Positions 16,485-25,866 are shown, counted from the first letter of the stretch. The stretch: 64,000 nucleotides of DNA from GCA-003244245 sp050700055 (GCA_050700055.1 JBOHGE010000010.1:55865-119864), one strand, 5' to 3'. Translations and numbers: made by a program. The notes: generated from the letters alone by a model not told the origin.

Positions 16485-17390
16485 ATGCGGGTGGCAGGTC
16501 CACAGCAACCGGACGCCGAGCCCGGCCTGCTGCAGCGTTACCGGCTGCGCTACCCCTGGTTGGACCGCCTGGTGCGGGCCGGGCAGTCCTACACGGTCCA
16601 GCACGGCGACCACTACGCGGCCGCGATCACGTTCTTCAGCGTGCTCTCGCTGGTGCCGCTGTTGATGATCGCCTTCGCGGCCGCCGGTTTCGTGCTGGCC
16701 GGCAATCAAGAACTGCTGCGCCAGTTGCAGGACCAGATCGGGGCGGCGGCGCCTCCCGGGTTGGGCGACACCCTCAACCAGGTGATCGACGGGGCGATCG
16801 CGTCGCGCAACGGGGTGGGGATCGCGGGTCTGCTCGGTGCGCTGTACTCCGGGCTGGGCTGGATGGGCAACCTCCGCGAGGCGCTGACCGTCCAGTGGGG
16901 GCAGCCGCCCGAACCGGCGGGGTTCCTGCGCACGAAGGTGGTAGACCTGCTGGCGCTGCTGGGGCTGGGCCTGGCCCTGGTGGTGTCGTTCACGCTGACC
17001 GGCGCGGGTACCGCGTTCGGCAGCGTCGTGCTGGACGCAGTCGGCCTGCAGGAGTCCTTCGGTGCCCGGCTGGTGTTCCTCGTGCTCACCATCGCCCTCT
17101 CGCTGGGCGGGATGTGGCTGGTGTTCCTCTGGGTGATCGCACGGTTACCGCGGGAACCGGTCCCGCTGCGCCGGGTCACCCGCGCCGCATTGCTCGGTGC
17201 GCTGGGATTCGAGGTGCTCAAGCAGGCCTTCGCCGGCTACCTCGGCAGCGTCACCGCCAGCCCCACCGGGCAGCTGTTCGGACCGGTGATCGGCCTGATG
17301 GTGTTCGCCTACCTGGTCTCCCGCTTCCTGCTCTTCCTCACCGCCTGGGCCGCTGCCGCCCGGATCACTGCCGACCTCAGGGCTGCCTGA
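16485..17390 (+). CDS. YihY/BrkB-family membrane protein
   Basis: 301 aa with six hydrophobic segments. It has the family's typical opening (DHYAAAITFFSVLSLVPLLM), the LGDTLNQVIDGAIASRNGVG loop and the GxGxxFGS segment. The YihY/BrkB family was once annotated as ribonuclease BN but is an integral membrane family of unclear function. Start at the ATG at 16485 with GGGGAATG upstream; a second start a few codons on (GTG) is possible. Confidence 0.88.
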   Translation: MRVAGPQQPDAEPGLLQRYRLRYPWLDRLVRAGQSYTVQHGDHYAAAITFFSVLSLVPLLMIAFAAAGFVLAGNQELLRQLQDQIGAAAPPGLGDTLNQVIDGAIASRNGVGIAGLLGALYSGLGWMGNLREALTVQWGQPPEPAGFLRTKVVDLLALLGLGLALVVSFTLTGAGTAFGSVVLDAVGLQESFGARLVFLVLTIALSLGGMWLVFLWVIARLPREPVPLRRVTRAALLGALGFEVLKQAFAGYLGSVTASPTGQLFGPVIGLMVFAYLVSRFLLFLTAWAAAARITADLRAA

Positions 17391-17477
17391 GGGTTTGTCC
17401 CGATGCAAGAGGTTGCGGGTGGGTGTGTACTGGGAGCAGGCCCCGACCGGGGTCGCTTCGCTTGCTAGGAGATGGCT

Positions 17478-17669
17478 ATGCAGACCCTGATCAAGGTGCT
17501 CGGGATCATCGCACTGATCTGGATCGGGTTCGTGGTAGTGGGCTGGGTACTGGGTGTTGCGTTCAAGCTGCTGTTCTGGGCGCTGGTGATCGGCGCCGGG
17601 GTGTTCATCGGCACGGCTGCCTACGCCGCGGTAAAAGGCAGGTCCGACCGCGACGTGCTGGAGCGGTAG
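17478..17669 (+). CDS. Small two-helix membrane protein (63 aa)
   Basis: AGGAG at 17467-17471 fits the ATG at 17478 better than the ATG at 17472. The product has two hydrophobic stretches (about 7-27 and 31-50) joined by a short loop and ends with a basic, charged tail (KGRSDRDVLER). No known domain. Probably a small inner-membrane protein; function unknown. Confidence 0.6.
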   Translation: MQTLIKVLGIIALIWIGFVVVGWVLGVAFKLLFWALVIGAGVFIGTAAYAAVKGRSDRDVLER

Positions 17670-17675
17670 CCGCCA

Positions 17676-18974
17676 TCAGGGCCTGATCAGGGCCCGCCGG
17701 ACGAGGTGCATCGCGACGGTGACCGATCGGTCGCGGATCTCGGCGCGGTCACCGAGCAGCACCGGGTCGCGGGCTAGGACCGCGCCGCCGGCCGTGGTCA
17801 CGCAGACACACACGTAGCCGACCGGTGTGGTATCGGTGCCCCCGCCCGGACCGGCCACCCCGGTGATCGCGACACCGACGTCGGCACCGAAACGGTCCCG
17901 GGCCCCGTCGGCCATGGCCCGGGCCACCTGCGGGGACACCGCGCCGTACTGGCCGATCAGCTCCGCCGCAACGCCGAGCAGCGCGGTCTTGGCGGCGTCG
18001 GAGTAGGCCACCACACCACCGGCGACGTACCCCGAGGCCCCGGGCCGCTCGGTGAGCCGGCCCGCCATCAGCCCGCCGGTGCACGATTCCGCGAGCCCGA
18101 TCAGCCGGCCCTGCAGCAGCCCGGCCAGCTGATCGTCCAGGGTGGTCCCGTCGGTCGAGAACAGGTGCTTGGCATGCCGGCGGCGGATCGCCGCGACCAG
18201 CGCATCGCGGGTCTGCTCGGCGCCGGGTCGGTGCCGGATGTCTACCTCCAGCTCAGCGCGCCGCAGGCAGGTGGTGATCTCCAGCGGGGTCAGGTCCAGT
18301 GCCGCGCTCAGCTCCCGCAGCGTCGCGGCGATCTCCGATTCGGGCAGCCCGAACAACCGCAGCCGCGACGACGCGAAGGGTTGGGTGCGGGCCAGGATCG
18401 CCTGAGCAGCGGCGGTGGCCAGCGCCGCCGGCCACATCGACTGCAGCTCACGGGGCGGCCCGGGCAGCACGATCACCGTCGGTCCCTCGGGCACGCCGAC
18501 CACCAGCCCCGGTGCCGTCCCCACCGGGGCGAGCGGCTCGGCGCCGCGGGGCACCATGGCCTGCTTGCGGTTGGCCAGCCGCAGCGCGTCCGGGCTGAAC
18601 CGCGCCAGCTGGGGCAACCGGGCGAGGATGGCGGCGATCCGGCGCTCCATCGCCTCGTCGAGCTCCAGCGCCACCCCGGCGAATCCGGCGACCACCTCGG
18701 CGGTCAGGTCATCAGCCGTCGGACCGAGCCCGCCGCTGGTGACGATCAGGTCGACGCCCTGGCTATCGAGGAAACGTAAGGTCGCCGCCAGGTCCTCCGG
18801 GCGGTCGCCGACGCACAGCAGGTGGGCCACCTCGACGCCCAGCTCACCCAGCCGCTGCGCCAGCCACGGACCGTTGCGGTCGGTGACCTGGCCGCTGAGC
18901 AGCTCCGTCCCGGTGACCACGATCCCGGCGCGGACGTCGTTGCGCACAAGACAGCACGCTAGCGCGGCAGGCAT
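17676..18974 (-). CDS. cinA: CinA family protein (competence/damage-inducible A, NMN amidase domain)
   Basis: The N-terminal half is the MoCF/COG1058 fold (GIVVTGTELLSGQVTDRNGP, TSGGLGPTADDLTAEVV, VLPGPPRELQSMW). The C-terminal ~160 residues form the CinA amidase domain (LAESCTGGLMAGRLT, VVAYSDAAKTALLGV, AITGVAGPGGG), which in homologues hydrolyses nicotinamide mononucleotide for NAD recycling. The ATG at 18974 is used here; a GTG at 18947 (VRNDVRAGIVV) is equally plausible, and neither has a clear ribosome site. The frame is open to 19073 but overlaps the divergent ABC gene. Confidence 0.92.
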   Translation of the reverse strand: MPAALACCLVRNDVRAGIVVTGTELLSGQVTDRNGPWLAQRLGELGVEVAHLLCVGDRPEDLAATLRFLDSQGVDLIVTSGGLGPTADDLTAEVVAGFAGVALELDEAMERRIAAILARLPQLARFSPDALRLANRKQAMVPRGAEPLAPVGTAPGLVVGVPEGPTVIVLPGPPRELQSMWPAALATAAAQAILARTQPFASSRLRLFGLPESEIAATLRELSAALDLTPLEITTCLRRAELEVDIRHRPGAEQTRDALVAAIRRRHAKHLFSTDGTTLDDQLAGLLQGRLIGLAESCTGGLMAGRLTERPGASGYVAGGVVAYSDAAKTALLGVAAELIGQYGAVSPQVARAMADGARDRFGADVGVAITGVAGPGGGTDTTPVGYVCVCVTTAGGAVLARDPVLLGDRAEIRDRSVTVAMHLVRRALIRP

Positions 18975-18996
18975 GCTTGGTAGGTGGGAGGTCACG

Positions 18997-20967
18997 ATGA
19001 GATTCGGGCGTGCCACTGACGCTGCCTCATCCGATCCGGATCCACCGACGCTGATCGGGGTCGACGATCTCACGACCCCGTCGTGGGCGAAGGTCTATGA
19101 GGCAATAGCCGGCTCGGACACCAGCCGGATGCTGCGCGCGGCACCGGCCGCGCTGGGCGTGCTGGCACGGCTGGTGTGGCAGACCTCGCCGCGACTGGCG
19201 TTGCTGGCCGCCGCGGTCGAGTTGCTCGCGGGGTGCGCGACGGCGTTCGGGCTGCTGGCCACCGCGACGGTGCTCACCCAGCTGTTGGAGCAGGGCCCGA
19301 CCCCGCAGCGGGTGCTCGCGGCGTTACCGGCGCTGGGGCTGGTGATGGCCTCCTACGCGGCCCGGGGGCTGCTGGACGCGGCGGTCGGCGCGGTGCAGTC
19401 GGTGCTGGCCCCGCGGGTGGAGCTGCGCGCCCAGAACGAGCTGCACGCGGCGGTGATCGGCGCGCAGCTGGTCGCCTTCGACGATGCGGATTTCATGGAG
19501 CTGGTGCGCCGGACGTCGGCACAGGGGATCTCCAGTGTCCGCCGCGGGGTGGGCGATGTCGGGAACCTGCTCAGCTCGGTGATCTCGCTGGCCGCCGCGA
19601 TCGTCACCGCCGGCCTGCTCAACCCCGTGCTGGCACCGGTGGTGCTACTGGCTTCGGTGCCCAACGGCTGGGCCGGCCTGCGGTCGTCGCTGCTGGGCTA
19701 CGAGTCGTTCGTGCGGATGGTGTCGCGGACGCGCCGGCTGGGGGTCACCGGCGACATCATCACCAGCCGGCGCCAAGCGGCCGAGGTCCGCGCCTTCACC
19801 ACCCAGGACACCTTGTTGGGCGAGCACCGGCGGATCGGCTCTCAGCTCGCCACCGAGGCCGTCGCGGTGGAGCACCGCAAGATCACGGTCCGGCTGGTCG
19901 GCCGGGGCCTGGCCGGAGTCGGCACCGCGCTGGCCTATGGTGTGCTCGGCGTGCTGCTTTACGCCGGGGAGATGCCACTAGCCCTGGCCGCGGCGGCGGC
20001 GGTCGCGATGCGCACCGCCAGCTCGGCGGTGTCCACCACGGTGTTCGCCGCCAACCAGCTCTTCGAGCACAGCTTCTACCTCGACATGCTGACCAGCTGC
20101 CTGGTCCAGGCCCGCGGTTACCACCGGACTGCCGCGGTACAGCAGCTGCCGCGCGATCCACAGCTCATCGAGGTGCACGAGGTGTCCTTCAACTACCCCG
20201 GCAAGGACGAGCCCGCCCTGGACCGGGTCAGCCTGACGATCCGCCGCGGGCAGGTGGTGGCCCTGGTAGGGGAGAACGGCTCCGGCAAGTCCACCCTGGC
20301 CAAGGTGATCACCGGGTTGTACCTGCCCGACCAGGGACGGGTGAGCTGGGATGGGGTCGACATCGCCCAGGTCGACCAGCGTGAGCTGCACTCCCGGGTC
20401 GCCGTCGTGCTGCAGAACCCCGTCGAGTGGCCGATGACGGCCGCGAACAACATCCGCATCGGCCGGCTGGAACGCCCCGACCCCGACGGCAGCGTGCTCG
20501 CCACCGCCGCGACCGACTCCGGCGCCGATGCCGTCGTCGCTGAGCTTTCCGACGGCTGGGACACCGTGCTGTCCCGGGAGTTCCAGAGCGGCCACGACCT
20601 GTCCGGTGGGCAGTGGCAGCGGATCAGCGTGGCCCGCGGCCTGTACCGGGACGCCCCGCTGCTGGTCGCCGACGAGCCCACCGCCGCGATGGACGCCCGC
20701 GCCGAGCACGCCGTCTTCCGATCCCTGCAGTCACTGAGCCGTGCTGCGTCCGGCAACGGCTCCAGGGCTACCCGGACCACGGTGCTGATCACTCACCGGC
20801 TGGCCAATATCCGCCATGCCGACCAGATCATCGTGCTGGACCGCGGCCGCGTCACCGAGCAGGGCACCCACGAGGAGCTGATGGCCCGCGGCGGCGGGTA
20901 CGCCGAGCTGTTCACCCTCCAGGCCCAGTCCTACCTCGACACCCCCCAGCCCAGCAGCCCCGGCTGA
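18997..20967 (+). CDS. ABC exporter, fused permease and ATPase
   Basis: 656 aa. An N-terminal six-helix exporter membrane domain (about residues 50-400) is followed by a nucleotide-binding domain with Walker A GENGSGKSTLAK, signature LSGGQWQR, Walker B LLVADEPTAAMD and H-loop LITHRLANI. The ATG at 18997 has GGGAGG 6 bases upstream; the much longer open frame back to 18415 is antisense to cinA. Members of this half-transporter group export peptides, lipids or drugs; substrate unknown. It is divergent from cinA with only 22 bases between the starts, and convergent with the ebo operon. Confidence 0.92.
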   Translation: MRFGRATDAASSDPDPPTLIGVDDLTTPSWAKVYEAIAGSDTSRMLRAAPAALGVLARLVWQTSPRLALLAAAVELLAGCATAFGLLATATVLTQLLEQGPTPQRVLAALPALGLVMASYAARGLLDAAVGAVQSVLAPRVELRAQNELHAAVIGAQLVAFDDADFMELVRRTSAQGISSVRRGVGDVGNLLSSVISLAAAIVTAGLLNPVLAPVVLLASVPNGWAGLRSSLLGYESFVRMVSRTRRLGVTGDIITSRRQAAEVRAFTTQDTLLGEHRRIGSQLATEAVAVEHRKITVRLVGRGLAGVGTALAYGVLGVLLYAGEMPLALAAAAAVAMRTASSAVSTTVFAANQLFEHSFYLDMLTSCLVQARGYHRTAAVQQLPRDPQLIEVHEVSFNYPGKDEPALDRVSLTIRRGQVVALVGENGSGKSTLAKVITGLYLPDQGRVSWDGVDIAQVDQRELHSRVAVVLQNPVEWPMTAANNIRIGRLERPDPDGSVLATAATDSGADAVVAELSDGWDTVLSREFQSGHDLSGGQWQRISVARGLYRDAPLLVADEPTAAMDARAEHAVFRSLQSLSRAASGNGSRATRTTVLITHRLANIRHADQIIVLDRGRVTEQGTHEELMARGGGYAELFTLQAQSYLDTPQPSSPG

Positions 20968-21013
20968 GCGTCGATCGGCGAGCAAGCCGCACCACGCGCG
21001 CCGTCCGCATTGC

Positions 21014-21061
21014 GCGGGCTCAGCGGGGTTATCGAGCCACCTTTAGCCACGCTCAGCCCGC
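21014..21061. terminator. Possible bidirectional hairpin between convergent genes
   Basis: GCGGGCTCAGCG (21014-21025) pairs with CGCTCAGCCCGC (21050-21061) with one mismatch, leaving a 24-base loop. It lies between the ABC exporter stop (20967) and the end of eboF, overlapping the last bases of eboF. There is no T run. Plausible but not certain. Confidence 0.4.
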
Positions 21062-22441
21062 TGAATGCGGGGTGGAGGCGTGGAGGGTGAGGATCAGGGA
21101 GCGGAGTGCGGTGGGGGGGATTTTGGGTTGGGTGATGGGGAGGTCTTCGGTGCACAGCAGGACGGGGGCGGCGGCGGGGGTGTCGGGAGGGCGGCCGTGG
21201 GTGCCGCGTACACAGGTCGGGTCCAGCGGCACGGTGCGCATGGCGTAGCGCAACCCGACCTTCTTGCGGACCAGGTTGAGCCCCGCACGAGCTTTGACCA
21301 GCGGGGCGTGCGGGTCGAAGAACAGCTCGGCCGGGTCGTAACCCGGTTTGCGGTGGATGTCCACCCCGCGGGCGAAGTCCGGCGCCCGGGCATCGTCGAG
21401 CCAGTAGTAATAGGTGAACCAGGCATCCGGCTCGGCGACCGCGACGAACTCGCCGGCTCGCGGATGGTCCAGCCCGTGGCGGCCCTGCGCTTCGCGGTCG
21501 AGCACCTCGTCCACCCCGGGCAGCTCCGCCACCAGGCTGCGGACCCGGGGCAGATCAGCGCTGTCGGGGACGTAGATGTGGGCGATCTGGTGGTCGGCGA
21601 CGGCGAAGGCCCGGGACGCCCACGGGTCCAGGTACTCCATGCCCAGCTGGGTGTAGACCTCCAGCAGCCCCTCGCGCCGCAGCGCCCGGTTGACATCGAC
21701 CGGGCGCCGGGCCTCGGTGATGCCGTACTCCGAGACCACGACAACAGCGACGCCACGGTCACGTGCGTCGTCCAGCAGCGGGGCCAGGCAGGCGTCCAGC
21801 TCAGCGGCGGCCGCCGCAGCCGCAGGGCCCGAGGGCCCGAAACGCTGCAGGTCGTAGTCCAGATGTGGCACGTAGACCATGGTCAGGTCAGGGCGCTCGA
21901 CACGCAGCACCCGGCGAGCGGCCGCGACGATCCAGCGGCTGGACACAATCGATGCGGTCGGCCCCCAGTAGTGGAACAGCGGGAAGTCGCCCAGCTCCGC
22001 AGCCAGCTCATCGTGTAGCGCCGGTGGGCGGACGTAGCAGTCGGGGGACTTGCGCCCGTCGGCGTGGTAGACCGGGCGGGGCGTGACAGTGATGTCGGTG
22101 GACGCACCCATCGCGTACCACCAGCACAGGTTCGCCGCCCGGTAGCCCGGGTACGCCGCGCGCGCCGTCTCCCACAGCTTCTCCCCGACCACCAGACGGT
22201 TGTGCTGGCGCCACAGCAGCACTTCGCCGAGCTCGCGGAAGTACCAGCCGTTGCCGACGATGCCGTGCTCCCGCGGCAGCAGCCCGGTGAGGAACGTGGC
22301 CTGCATGCTGCAGGTGACGGCGGGCAGCACGGTGCCCAGCTGCGCCCGGGTGCCCGCCAACCCGCGCAGCCGCGGCATGTGCTCGAGCAGCGGCGGGGTG
22401 AGGCCGACGACGTCGAGCAGCAGCACGGGACGGACCGTCAT
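21053..22441 (-). CDS. eboF: EboF-type alkaline-phosphatase superfamily protein (nucleotide pyrophosphatase/phosphodiesterase fold)
   Basis: 462 aa. The N-terminal LLLDVVGLTP region supplies the first metal ligand (D10), and the nucleophile Thr/Ser region is near VTCSMQATFLTG. Later metal sites are YVPHLDYDLQRFGP and VVVSEYGITE. This matches the AP/NPP superfamily group that closes ebo operons. Two-metal phosphoester hydrolysis is expected from the family; the natural substrate is unknown. Its ATG overlaps the eboE stop. It is the last gene of the five-gene ebo operon. The longer open frame to 23149 is antisense noise. Confidence 0.85.
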   Translation of the reverse strand: MTVRPVLLLDVVGLTPPLLEHMPRLRGLAGTRAQLGTVLPAVTCSMQATFLTGLLPREHGIVGNGWYFRELGEVLLWRQHNRLVVGEKLWETARAAYPGYRAANLCWWYAMGASTDITVTPRPVYHADGRKSPDCYVRPPALHDELAAELGDFPLFHYWGPTASIVSSRWIVAAARRVLRVERPDLTMVYVPHLDYDLQRFGPSGPAAAAAAAELDACLAPLLDDARDRGVAVVVVSEYGITEARRPVDVNRALRREGLLEVYTQLGMEYLDPWASRAFAVADHQIAHIYVPDSADLPRVRSLVAELPGVDEVLDREAQGRHGLDHPRAGEFVAVAEPDAWFTYYYWLDDARAPDFARGVDIHRKPGYDPAELFFDPHAPLVKARAGLNLVRKKVGLRYAMRTVPLDPTCVRGTHGRPPDTPAAAPVLLCTEDLPITQPKIPPTALRSLILTLHASTPHSAG

Positions 22442-23550
22442 CGCCGCACCCCAGCTCGCCCCAGGGCCAGCAGCTCCCGGGTGGCGGCCAGCTCGGCCGC
22501 GATGCCGGCGACGAGATCGGCGTCGCTGCGCGGACGCTGGGCGGGTGGCAGCACGTCCCAGGTGTAGGTCTCCACCTCGATGTGCGGGCAGTCCACCGTC
22601 TCGAGCACCTCCCGGAGCACGTCGCCGGTGGGCTGGATCGGCTCGTCGGGCCCGGGCTGCCAGTGCAGCGGCACGTGGTAGTGCACCCGCCAGGGGCCGT
22701 GCCCGGGCAGCTCGCGGGCGGGCAGGTCGTCGGCGGCGAGCACCACGCCGTCGGCTCGCAGCTCCCGAACCTGGTGCAGGTAGCGGGGCTCGGTGAACTC
22801 GGCCAGCGCGGCTCGGGCCGCGGCGCCGGACGGGTCGGCGACCTGCAGCGCGGCGGACGCCTGCACCTTCACCACGGCGAGCCCGGCGCGGGCGATCTGG
22901 GCCAGGGCCGCGCGGGGATCGGCGAAGGACACGGCGAGGTGACAGGTGTCCAGGCACAGCCCGACGTACTCCGGGTCGACCCGGCCGGCCAGCCAGCGCA
23001 CCGCGTCGTCCACGGTGTCCAGCACGCACCCGGGTTCGGGCTCCACCGCGAGCCGGACCGGGCGGGGCAACGCGCGCAGCAGCGCGACCAGCTCGGCCAG
23101 AGCGGCGGTGGCAGCGGCCGAGCTCACCTCGCTCCACGGGTGCCGCCACCCCAGGGGCAACGTGGAGATACTGCCGTAGGACGCCTCCGCGGGCAGCAGG
23201 GCGGCCAGCACGACCGCGCAGTCGCGGGTGAACCGCAGCCGCGACGCCTGCGCCCAGTGCGGGCGGTAGACGGCCCGCTTGACCACGGCGTCATGGAAAC
23301 CCCGGTAGGGAAAGGCGTTGAGCGTGGTCACCTCCAGTCCGCGGGCGTCCAGCTCGCGGCGCAGCCTGCGCAGCGCGTCGCGGTCGGTGGCCAGGCCGTG
23401 GGCGACGTCGGCGGCAAGCCAGAGCCCCAGGCCGAGCCGGTCCCAACCCAGGTGGCGACGCACCGGCTCGGCGTAGCGGTCCAGCTGGGCCAGCACGCCG
23501 GGCAGGTCCTGGGCGGTGTGCACGTTGGTGCCGTAGCACAGGGAGGTCAT
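22438..23550 (-). CDS. eboE: EboE-type TIM-barrel protein (sugar phosphate isomerase/epimerase-like)
   Basis: 370 aa, AP-endonuclease-2/xylose-isomerase-like barrel. Begins CYGTNVHTAQDLPGVLAQL, the recognisable EboE opening. It carries likely metal-site residues on successive strands (LAVEPEPGCVLDTVDD, GLCLDTCHLAVSF, HYHVPLHWQ, HIEVETYTWDVLP). Ebo genes were linked in cyanobacteria to moving a scytonemin precursor to the periplasm, where the later enzymes act; the reaction of EboE itself is not established. It overlaps eboB by 4 bases and eboF by 4 bases. Confidence 0.87.
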   Translation of the reverse strand: MTSLCYGTNVHTAQDLPGVLAQLDRYAEPVRRHLGWDRLGLGLWLAADVAHGLATDRDALRRLRRELDARGLEVTTLNAFPYRGFHDAVVKRAVYRPHWAQASRLRFTRDCAVVLAALLPAEASYGSISTLPLGWRHPWSEVSSAAATAALAELVALLRALPRPVRLAVEPEPGCVLDTVDDAVRWLAGRVDPEYVGLCLDTCHLAVSFADPRAALAQIARAGLAVVKVQASAALQVADPSGAAARAALAEFTEPRYLHQVRELRADGVVLAADDLPARELPGHGPWRVHYHVPLHWQPGPDEPIQPTGDVLREVLETVDCPHIEVETYTWDVLPPAQRPRSDADLVAGIAAELAATRELLALGRAGVRR

Positions 23551-24416
23551 CCGGCCGGCCGGGCGCCGCGCAGCACCGAGTTGCCGGCGAAGGTCTGGCT
23601 GCCGGCCCCGAAGCCGGGCAGCTCCTCGAGGGTGAGCCGGCCGCTCTGCGCGTAGAACGCCACCGGGTTGCGCCAGAGCACCACGTCCACATCGGACTCA
23701 TCGAATCCGGCGTCGAGCATCGTGCGCGCCAGCTGCGCGGTCATCAGCGGATCCGACCGCCCCCAGTCGGCCGCGGAGTTGACCAGCATCCGCTCGGTCC
23801 CGTACTCCCTGAGGATCCTCGTCATCCGCGGCGGATCCATCTTGGTGTCCGGGTAGAGGGAGAACGCCGGCCAGCAACCCGACTCGTACACCATACGCAC
23901 GGTGACCTCGTTGAGGTGGTCGATCAGCACCCGCTGCGGCGCCAGGCCGGCCTCGCGGACGACGTCGAGGCTGCGCCTGGTGCCGGCCGCCTTGTCCCGG
24001 TGCGGGGTGTGCACCAGGACCGGCAGGTCGTGCTGGGTGGCCAGCTCGAGCTGACGGGCGAACGCCTCGTCCTCGGCGGCGGTCATCGAGTCATAGCCCA
24101 CCTCGCCGACCGCGACCACCCCGTCCTTGGCCAGGTACCGGGGCAGCACGTCCAGCACCGGGACACAGCGCGGGTCGTTGGCCTCCTTGGGGTTCAACGC
24201 GAGGGTGCAATGGTGGCGGATGCCGAACTGCGCGGCGCGAAACCGTTCCCAGCCGATCAGCGAGTCGAAGTAGTCGGTGAAGCTCCCGACGCTGGTGCGT
24301 GGCTGCCCGAGCCAGAACGCTGGCTCGACCACCGCGCGGACCCCCGCGGCGTACATGGCCTCATAGTCGTCAGTGGTGCGCGAGGTCATGTGGATGTGCG
24401 GGTCGAAGATCCGCAT
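23547..24416 (-). CDS. eboB: EboB-type TatD-family metal hydrolase
   Basis: 289 aa. Opens with the amidohydrolase HxH motif (IFDPHIHMTSR). Further metal sites are seen in VGEVGYDS (Glu), LVHTPHRDK (His), LIDHLNE (His) and the terminal NSAADWGRSDP (Asp). TatD relatives are metal-dependent nucleases or hydrolases. In ebo operons this member is diverged and its substrate is unknown. Start and stop overlap both neighbours (ATGA type). Confidence 0.87.
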   Translation of the reverse strand: MRIFDPHIHMTSRTTDDYEAMYAAGVRAVVEPAFWLGQPRTSVGSFTDYFDSLIGWERFRAAQFGIRHHCTLALNPKEANDPRCVPVLDVLPRYLAKDGVVAVGEVGYDSMTAAEDEAFARQLELATQHDLPVLVHTPHRDKAAGTRRSLDVVREAGLAPQRVLIDHLNEVTVRMVYESGCWPAFSLYPDTKMDPPRMTRILREYGTERMLVNSAADWGRSDPLMTAQLARTMLDAGFDESDVDVVLWRNPVAFYAQSGRLTLEELPGFGAGSQTFAGNSVLRGARPAG

Positions 24417-25006
24417 CAGGCTCCTTCCAGCAACCGGTGCACGTCAGCGGGCACCCCGCGCCCGGCCGCCCGGCGCTCCTCGGCGTAGTCGGCCGCCATC
24501 CGGCGCAGCTCGGCGTCGATGCGCTCGCGCCAGCGCGCGACCGCCTCCAGCGGCACCCCGACGAACACGCACTTGAGCACCCCGTGGCGCCAGGAATGCT
24601 GGTCCAGGTGCGCTGCGGCGAACTGCCCCATCGCCGCGGCGATCAGCCGGATGTCGTTGGCCCGCAACGCATCCAGCACCAAGGGCAGCCCGAGCTGCGG
24701 CGCGATGTCCAGCCCGGGCAGCGCCCGCAGCACCCCGCGTTTCTCCGCGTCGTCGCCGTAGCGGTACAAGTCGGGCAGCTCGGTGGCGAGCACTGCAGGT
24801 GGCAGGGCACCCAGCAACCGGGCGCGGGCGGCGTCGTCGGCCGTACCGTGCACCAGACCCTGCGGGTCGTGGTCCGGGCACAACGGGCTGCGGCCCACCT
24901 CGCGGCCCGCGGCGGGCAGCAGCGCCCGGATGTGCACCGGATCGGTACGGATCTCCTCGACGGCGCGGTCCAGCCACCCGAGCGGCGCGGCGTAGCGCAC
25001 GGTCAT
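24416..25006 (-). CDS. eboA: EboA domain protein
   Basis: 196 aa from the ATG at 25006, overlapping the eboC stop. Mostly helical and soluble, HEAT-like in character. Contains R-R-A-L-L-P and ARLLGALPPAVLATELPDLYRYGDDAEKRG-type segments and the conserved EboA stretch DALRANDIRLIAAAMG followed by HSWRHGVLKCVFVGVPL. EboA has no known catalytic residues and is diagnostic of the ebo cluster. The longer open frame to 25426 is antisense to eboC. Confidence 0.82.
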   Translation of the reverse strand: MTVRYAAPLGWLDRAVEEIRTDPVHIRALLPAAGREVGRSPLCPDHDPQGLVHGTADDAARARLLGALPPAVLATELPDLYRYGDDAEKRGVLRALPGLDIAPQLGLPLVLDALRANDIRLIAAAMGQFAAAHLDQHSWRHGVLKCVFVGVPLEAVARWRERIDAELRRMAADYAEERRAAGRGVPADVHRLLEGA

Positions 25007-25866
25007 GTCGGGCTCACCCGCCGTCCCAGCCTGCGGGCCAGCGGGAAGGCCGCGGCGACCAGCGCTGCGCCCAGCAGGGGACCGCGGCGCGCGGTGAGTG
25101 CGCACTGCAACACCACCATGCCGTGGATCCCCGCCACGGTGGCCGCCCGCACGGCCGCAGCCGTCGGCTGCTGCGCCGCCACCAGCTGCAGGGGAACGAC
25201 CAGCGCCGTGAAAGCCGCCGCCGCCAGCGCCGCCGCCGCCCGGTGCCGTCGGGAGCGGGCCGGCCCGAGCAGCGCCGCGACCCCCGCCACCGCCGAGCAC
25301 GCCGCGGCGACGGTGCCGCCGGCCGCCGAGCCGCCGTGCACCTCCCCGCGGGACAGGGTGGTGACGCCCAGCGTGTGCACGGCCAGCACGCCGGCCGCGG
25401 GCAGCGCCCGGCGGCGAGCCCGCCACCCCGCGCCGAGCAGCACGTCCAGGCCGCGGCAGGCCGCCATGGCGACCGGTCCCGCCGGGGTGTGCTTGAGCCG
25501 GCAGTCGTAGGCCCAGATCATCGCGGCCAGCGGCCCGGCGACGCGCAGCGCGTCCCGCCCACCACCGGCAGCCGCCAGGGCGAGCCCGCCCACGGTGAGC
25601 CCGCCGGCCACCGCGAGCGCCTGACCCGGGCTGACCTGACCGGACGGGATCGGCCGCTCCGGGCGTTCGTGTGCGTCCACCGCCCGGTCGGCGTAGTCGT
25701 TGAGGGCCATCCCGGCCCAGTACAGCGCGACCGAGGCGACCGGCAGGGCCAGCCGCCGCCCGCGCAACGGCCGGCCCGCGGCGGCGGCACCCGCCAAGGT
25801 GTCCCCGAGTGCGGTGAGCGCCGCGGGGGCGCGGACCAGCCGGGCCAGCGCAGCCCTGCGGCTCAC
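25003..25866 (-). CDS. eboC: EboC-type UbiA-superfamily membrane prenyltransferase
   Basis: 287 aa, GTG start behind GGTGGGGG. About eight to nine hydrophobic helices. The first Asp-rich motif is NDYADRAVDAHERPERPIPSG-like (N-D-x-x-D). The second site, in DCRLKHTPAGPVAMAACRG, is a weak form of the usual D-x-x-x-D / YS-x-x-LK. UbiA enzymes transfer an isoprenoid from a diphosphate to an aromatic or sugar acceptor in the membrane. The acceptor in ebo pathways is not known. First gene of the operon: eboC-eboA-eboB-eboE-eboF. The 3-dehydroquinate-synthase-like eboD, usually present, is absent. Confidence 0.85.
   Translation of the reverse strand: MSRRAALARLVRAPAALTALGDTLAGAAAAGRPLRGRRLALPVASVALYWAGMALNDYADRAVDAHERPERPIPSGQVSPGQALAVAGGLTVGGLALAAAGGGRDALRVAGPLAAMIWAYDCRLKHTPAGPVAMAACRGLDVLLGAGWRARRRALPAAGVLAVHTLGVTTLSRGEVHGGSAAGGTVAAACSAVAGVAALLGPARSRRHRAAAALAAAAFTALVVPLQLVAAQQPTAAAVRAATVAGIHGMVVLQCALTARRGPLLGAALVAAAFPLARRLGRRVSPT

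Noticed and set aside
18415..18996. N-terminal extension of the ABC exporter back to 18415
   Set aside because: That part is antisense to cinA. The ATG at 18997 has a good ribosome site and begins a normal protein.
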